Shown here piece by piece: positions 39,917-43,165 of a stretch of 43,165 nt of DNA. The DNA comes from Blastococcus saxobsidens (GTDB taxonomy: Bacteria; Actinomycetota; Actinomycetes; Mycobacteriales; Geodermatophilaceae), in contig NZ_POQT01000041.1 in NCBI RefSeq assembly GCF_002938435.1, positions 1 to 43,165 on the forward strand. The letters are read 5' to 3'. Position 1 is the first letter of the stretch, and each line of letters starts with the position of its first letter. The notes under the pieces are model-generated. The model did not search any database. It was not told the origin of the DNA and was given only the letters and a program-made list of their open reading frames with translations. A program made the translations under genes and the position numbers.

Positions 39917-40459
39917 CTAGCCGATCTGCAGGGCGGTGCACCGCCAGCGGCCGTCGATGCCCTCCAGGCGGGCGGCGACCGCGTGCGCCCGGCCGGCGCG
40001 GTGGGCGACGGCGCTGACCTCGGCCACCCCGTCCACCGGCTCGCAGACCTGGACCCGGCCCAGGACCACCGGGCCTTTCCCCTCGGTGCACCAGCCGGGG
40101 CGCCGGCCGCTGGTGAGCGCGGCGTAGACGCCGACCGTGGTGAACGGGCGGAGCTGGGTGAGCGGGCGGCGGCCGGTGAGCGCCTCGAGCGTCGTGGTGA
40201 GCAGCGCGCGCCCGGTCGCCGCAGCGGTCGGCAGGTCGGACCGGGCGGACCACACCGGCCCGAAGTCGCCGTCGGGCACCGGGGCCTGGAGCTTCCGCGG
40301 CCGCGGACCGGGCCGGTGCGCCGGGCGGGGGACCGCGCGGTCGGGGTGCACCAGCCGCAGCGCCGCCCGTTCCTCGAGCGGGGGCTGCGGCGTGGGGACG
40401 ACGGCCAGCCGGAGGGTCGGCTGGACGGCGGACGGGGCGGTGGGGGACAGCGCGGACAT
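39917..40459 (-). CDS. Rv3235-like small protein
   Basis: 180 residues, family of Rv3235 (unknown function), which also lies near secA1 in mycobacteria. A Pro/Arg-rich, probably disordered N-terminal half (to about 80) precedes a compact domain of about 95 residues: LTTTLEALTGRRPLTQLRPF, then VQVCEPVDGVAEVSAVAH and the ending IDGRWRCTALQIG, which looks like an SnoaL/NTF2-type or small beta domain. ATG 40459 follows CGGGAGC. A much longer upstream extension in the same frame is rejected because it covers the LysM gene. Only 34 bp separate it from the LysM gene, so they are probably one operon. Confidence 0.8.
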   Translation of the reverse strand: MSALSPTAPSAVQPTLRLAVVPTPQPPLEERAALRLVHPDRAVPRPAHRPGPRPRKLQAPVPDGDFGPVWSARSDLPTAAATGRALLTTTLEALTGRRPLTQLRPFTTVGVYAALTSGRRPGWCTEGKGPVVLGRVQVCEPVDGVAEVSAVAHRAGRAHAVAARLEGIDGRWRCTALQIG

Positions 40460-40493
40460 CGGAGCTCCCGGTGGACGTTGGTCGAGGTGCGGG

Positions 40494-41225
40494 TCAGGGC
40501 AGGACGGGCGGGCGCAGGATCTGGCCGGGCAGGAGGAGGTCGGGGTCGGGCCCGATGACGTCGGCGTTGGCCTGCCACCACGCCTGGACGGCGTCCGCCA
40601 CCTCCGCGGACGTGGGCTCCTGACCGGTGCCGGCGGCCAGCCGGCGCTCGGCGATCGACCACAGGCAGTCGCCCCGGACGACGACGTGCTCACCGGCTTG
40701 CGCGGCCGGCGGCCAGTCCGGGACCGCTGCAGGGGAGGCGGGGACCGGCCAGTCGGGGACGTCGGTCGGCTGCCGGTCGAGCACGGTGGACGCCGCCCAG
40801 TCGGGGACGGCGGACCGCGGAGCGACCGGCAGCTCCTGTGCGGTGGTCGCGCCGTCGACCGCGCCTGCCGCGACACCGAGCGACGGCGGGGCGATGCCGA
40901 GGCCGATGCCCAGCGCGATCGCGGCGGCACGGCGCGCGCCCGCGGGGAGCACGCGGCGCAGGGTGCCGGAGGCGAGGTCACCGGCCAGGCCGGGCAGGGC
41001 GGAGGCGGCGGTGAGGGCGAGCCCGAGCGCGCCCCAGGCCCAGGCCAGCCGGGCGAGGAGGCCCGCGAGGTGCAGCACGAGGACGTCTGCGCCGGCGGAG
41101 TCGACGGTGACCTGCGGAGCGGCCAGCGCGCCCCAGGTGTCGCCGATCGAGGGCGCGAGGACGGTCAGGCCGCCGGCGATCACGGCCATGCCGAGCGCCG
41201 TCCCGAGCAGTCGCCGTGCCGACAT
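40494..41225 (-). CDS. LysM-domain membrane protein
   Basis: 243 residues. Three hydrophobic segments (about 8-24, 52-77 and 98-120) precede a Pro/Ala linker with three VPDW motifs and a C-terminal LysM domain (about 180-240, EHVVVRGDCLWSIAERRL then WWQANADVIGPDPDLLLPGQIL). LysM binds GlcNAc-containing glycans such as peptidoglycan, so a wall-linked structural or regulatory role is likely. The domain has an extra insert (AAGTGQEPTSAEVADAV) between its halves. ATG 41225 has a good GAGAGGAGAGG ribosome site. Confidence 0.85.
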   Translation of the reverse strand: MSARRLLGTALGMAVIAGGLTVLAPSIGDTWGALAAPQVTVDSAGADVLVLHLAGLLARLAWAWGALGLALTAASALPGLAGDLASGTLRRVLPAGARRAAAIALGIGLGIAPPSLGVAAGAVDGATTAQELPVAPRSAVPDWAASTVLDRQPTDVPDWPVPASPAAVPDWPPAAQAGEHVVVRGDCLWSIAERRLAAGTGQEPTSAEVADAVQAWWQANADVIGPDPDLLLPGQILRPPVLP

Positions 41226-41252
41226 GGCCTCTCCTCTCGCGTTGACCGGGCC

Positions 41253-41258
41253 ACACTA
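41253..41258 (-). promoter_or_regulatory. -10 box of LysM gene
   Basis: Minus-strand TAGTGT, with a leader of about 20 nt that contains the ribosome site. The 10-bp repeats at 41261-41300 lie just upstream, over its -35 region. Confidence 0.4.
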
Positions 41259-41260
41259 AA

Positions 41261-41300
41261 GCAAGCAAATGCAGGCAAATGCAAGTATCAGCACGATCTA
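41261..41300. repeat. 10-bp periodic repeats in divergent promoter region
   Basis: Four consecutive decamers begin with GCA: GCAAGCAAAT, GCAGGCAAAT, GCAAGTATCA and GCACGATCTA. The first two differ at one base. The block is AT-rich against a very GC-rich background and lies between two divergent starts. Confidence 0.6.
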
Positions 41301-41304
41301 GGCT
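41299..41304 (+). promoter_or_regulatory. -10 box of gene 41311
   Basis: TAGGCT ends 6 nt before ATG 41311. Confidence 0.5.
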
Positions 41305-41310
41305 GTGCGC

Positions 41311-41880
41311 ATGCGGTGGCAGCAGCTCTTCGCGGACCTCCAGGCCCAGTTCGAGACGGCCGAGGACGCCGAGGCGCGCGCGGAGTGGGCATCGCGGGCG
41401 AGGGCGGAGATGGGGGCGGTCCGGCTCGCCGACCGGCTCGCGGGCTCGGTCGGGAGCGAGGTCGTCCTGACCTGCCGGGGGGCGGGGCGGGTGACGGGCG
41501 TGCTCGCCGACGTCGGGGTGGACTGGCTGCTGGTCGACGACGGGCGCGGCCGGGACCAGCTGGTGTCGACCGGCGCGGTGCGCGCGGTGTCCGGACTGGG
41601 TCGCTGGGCCGCACCCGCCGAGGACGACGCCCCGGTCCGGGTCCGGCTGGATCTGCGGCGGGCGCTACGCGGGCTGGCGCGCGACCGGAGCGCCGTCCAG
41701 GTCGTGCTGGACGAGGGGACGGTGCTCACCGGGACGATCGACCGGGTGGGCGCCGACTACGTGGATCTGGCCGAGCACGCGGCCGACGAGCCGCGGCGGG
41801 CCGGCGCGGTGCGCCAGGTGCACGCCGTCGTCATCGACGCGGTGGCCGTGGTGCGGACGCTCCTGCCCGGCTGGGACTGA
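41311..41880 (+). CDS. conserved actinobacterial protein, two Sm-like repeats
   Basis: 189 residues of a conserved actinobacterial type that I cannot name. An N-terminal helical region (1-45, WQQLFADLQAQFETAEDAEA) precedes two similar beta-rich segments. The first (about 50-95) has VVLTCRGAGRVTGVLADVGV and DWLLVDD; the second (128-182) has VQVVLDEGTVLTGTIDRVGA and DYVDLAEH followed by VHAVVIDAVAVV. The pattern G-x-x-x-x-G-x-(I/L)-x-x-V-G-x-D-(Y/W) resembles LSm/Hfq-type small barrels, so an RNA-binding role is possible. This is pattern recognition only. An ATG at 41311 fits the close -10 box. Confidence 0.75.
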   Translation: MRWQQLFADLQAQFETAEDAEARAEWASRARAEMGAVRLADRLAGSVGSEVVLTCRGAGRVTGVLADVGVDWLLVDDGRGRDQLVSTGAVRAVSGLGRWAAPAEDDAPVRVRLDLRRALRGLARDRSAVQVVLDEGTVLTGTIDRVGADYVDLAEHAADEPRRAGAVRQVHAVVIDAVAVVRTLLPGWD

Positions 41881-41902
41881 CCCGCGGGCAGGGGGCTAGC
41901 GC

Positions 41903-42160
41903 TCAGGCGCGCTGCTCGGCTCCCGCCGCCGCGGTGCTCTCCGGGGTGGCGGGCTCCTCCGGCACGGTGCCGGCGCGCGCCTCGGCGTACTTCTGCTGGA
42001 TGAAGCGCTCCAGCTCGTCCACCTCGACCCGCCACTGGCCGCGGCCACCGATCTGGATCGCGAGCAGCTCCTTGCGGCGGACCAGCGCGTAGGCCTGCGA
42101 CCACGAGACGTTGAGGATCTCGGCGACGTCGTCGAGGGTCAGGAAACGGGGCGTGGGCAT
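41903..42160 (-). CDS. BldC/MerR-like helix-turn-helix regulator
   Basis: 85 residues. A single winged helix-turn-helix of the excisionase/BldC type covers residues 4-55: FLTLDDVAEILNVSWSQAYA, then LVRRKELLAIQIGGRGQWRV and EVDELERFIQQKY. The IGGRGQWR loop is the usual wing. The tail is Ala/Glu/Pro-rich. BldC-type proteins bind cooperatively, head to tail, to AT-rich direct repeats in Streptomyces. The repeats at 41261-41300 are a candidate target nearby. ATG 42160 follows GGAGAT. The protein converges with the gene at 41311 with a 22-bp gap. Confidence 0.85.
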   Translation of the reverse strand: MPTPRFLTLDDVAEILNVSWSQAYALVRRKELLAIQIGGRGQWRVEVDELERFIQQKYAEARAGTVPEEPATPESTAAAGAEQRA

Positions 42161-42221
42161 CTGCGATCTCCATCCGGTCGCCGCCCAGTCTGTCAGCCGC
42201 ACCGGTGGAACGTGATCGTTG

Positions 42222-42290
42222 TCCACACACGTTCGTGTGGATGACGGATGCACGGAAACGCGATCGTGTCGCATCATCTGCGTTCGAACG
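42222..42290. promoter_or_regulatory. palindromes between HTH gene and SAF gene
   Basis: TCCACAC and GTGTGGA are separated by 6 bp (42222-42241), and CGTTCGAACG is a perfect 10-bp palindrome (42281-42290). Both lie in the 202-bp divergent gap between the regulator and the next gene, a natural place for operators. Confidence 0.35.
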
Positions 42291-42362
42291 TCGTCCGCAC
42301 TCGGCAACGGCGGCTCAATGCGCCCCTCGGGGCGTCCGACGTGCTGGAAGAGGTGAGGCGCC

Positions 42363-43165
42363 GTGACCGCCGTCCGGAATCCGGTCGACGTCGACGCCGG
42401 GGAGCTCCCGTCCGGTCCGGCGCCCCGCCGCGTCCGCGCCCCCGGCTGGCTGGACCTGCGGCTGGTGCTCGGCGTCCTGCTGGTGCTGGGCTCGGTCCTG
42501 CTGGGCGCCCGTGTCGTCAGCGCCGCGGACGCCACCGTGCCGGTGTGGAGCGCGGCCTCCGATCTCGCCGCCGGCACCGAGCTGACCGCCGACGACCTCG
42601 TCGTCGTCGACGTGCGGCTGGACGAGGCCGCGTCGCTGTACCTGTCGGGGAACACCCGGCCGGAGGGCAGCGTCCTCTCCCGCGGGGTGCGAGCCGGCGA
42701 ACTGCTGCCGTTCGCGGCGCTGGAGGAGCCCGCGGACCTGGTGCAGGTCGCCCTGCCCGTGCAGGCCGGATACCTGCCGCCGGGGGTGCAGCGCGGTCGG
42801 GTGATCGACGTGTACGCGGTCGCCGACCCCGCCGCCGGGGCCACGGGCCCCGCGATCGGCAGCGTCACGCTCGTCGTCGGCGGCGTGCCCGTGCAGGCGG
42901 TGTCCGGCAGCAGCGAGGGGGTCCTGTCGACGCCGACCACCACGGTCCAGGTCGTGGTCAGCGTCCCCGCGGACGAGGCCGCCGACGTGCTCGCCGCCAT
43001 CGCCGGCCGGCCCCTGGTGGTGGTCGTCCACGAGTCCGTCGTCGACCCGGCCGACCGCCCGACGTCGGCCGCGGCGGACCGCCCGGCCGCCGCCGGCACC
43101 GCACCCCCGGCCACCGCGCCGAGCGCGCCCCCGGCGGAGACCTCCGCCCCGGCCCCGGCTCCAGA
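42363..43165 (+). CDS. SAF-domain, CpaB-like pilus assembly protein, 5' part
   Basis: Reading frame open from GTG 42363 to the window end, 267 codons visible. A basic N-terminal stretch (PRRVRAPGWLDLR) leads to one membrane helix (about 33-52, LVLGVLLVLGSVLLGARVV). A SAF domain follows, with VPVWSAASDLAAGTELTADD near 59-78 and a beta-clip second half (DLVQVALPVQAGYLPPGVQR). A Pro/Ala/Thr-rich tail begins near residue 225. SAF proteins of this layout are often CpaB/RcpC-like periplasmic parts of Flp/Tad pilus systems, usually followed by CpaE- and CpaF-like ATPases. Those would lie beyond the window, so the assignment is tentative. The ribosome site is GAGGTGAGG. Confidence 0.75.
   Translation, partial: MTAVRNPVDVDAGELPSGPAPRRVRAPGWLDLRLVLGVLLVLGSVLLGARVVSAADATVPVWSAASDLAAGTELTADDLVVVDVRLDEAASLYLSGNTRPEGSVLSRGVRAGELLPFAALEEPADLVQVALPVQAGYLPPGVQRGRVIDVYAVADPAAGATGPAIGSVTLVVGGVPVQAVSGSSEGVLSTPTTTVQVVVSVPADEAADVLAAIAGRPLVVVVHESVVDPADRPTSAAADRPAAAGTAPPATAPSAPPAETSAPAPAP

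Noticed and set aside
41261..41300. CRISPR array or iteron origin
   Set aside because: The units are 10 bp without spacers, only four, and lie in a divergent promoter region. No cas or replication gene is nearby.

Overview
The window is a GC-rich, densely coding actinobacterial chromosome segment. Many genes start with GTG, TAnnnT -10 boxes often sit only 6-9 nt before a start codon, and the gene content includes whiB, lpqB, mtrAB, fbiAB and arabinogalactan genes. The set and order match a block that in Mycobacterium tuberculosis runs from about Rv3265c (wbbL) to Rv3235, together with arabinogalactan genes that in that species lie elsewhere (Rv3781-Rv3783, Rv3805c, Rv3808c-Rv3809c). From protein style and gene order I infer a member of Geodermatophilales (Blastococcus/Geodermatophilus/Modestobacter type). 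That placement is inference, not search. No mobile element, prophage, CRISPR array, tRNA or rRNA was seen, and no stretch over 300 bp lacks a gene.

Layout. 1-576: 3' end of an LGFP-repeat cell-wall protein. 644-8615: galactan and linker synthesis, with wzm-wzt-glfT1 (+), glf-glfT2 (-), wbbL and a GDP-mannose pyrophosphorylase (+). 8637-10392: an SDR dehydrogenase and a HhH DNA glycosylase. 10442-13063 (-): rmlA and aftB. 13092-15169 (-): the F420 genes fbiA and fbiB, divergent from whiB2. 15860-18043: two uncharacterised genes and an Rv3259-like zincin relative. 18261-21399: DUF3499, manB, a Trm112-like protein and an SIS protein. 21525-25578: DUF808 membrane protein, glpD, manA. 25704-28071: two tandem secreted HNH/Excalibur proteins. 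28281-34144: sahH, then mtrA-mtrB-lpqB. 34240-39807: comF-like gene, long hpf, two small minus-strand genes and secA. 39917-43165: Rv3235-like protein, LysM protein, a putative double Sm-fold protein, a BldC-like HTH protein and the start of a SAF/CpaB-like gene.

How the genes work together. RmlA makes dTDP-glucose for dTDP-rhamnose, which WbbL uses to complete the linker. Glf supplies UDP-galactofuranose, GlfT1 and GlfT2 build the galactan, Wzm/Wzt export it, and AftB caps arabinan chains. The manA, manB and GDP-mannose pyrophosphorylase genes give a complete GDP-mannose route for mannolipids and glycoproteins. MtrAB-LpqB senses the envelope and SecA exports proteins.

The most unusual feature is a family of five copies of a short palindromic element (four of 57-59 bp and one minimal copy of 30 bp). 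Each lies directly downstream of a stop codon and always in the same polarity to that gene. All four long copies keep an inner hairpin whose bases change in a compensatory way. One copy lies inside the fbiA-fbiB junction, where it would be translated if fbiB starts at its overlapping GTG.
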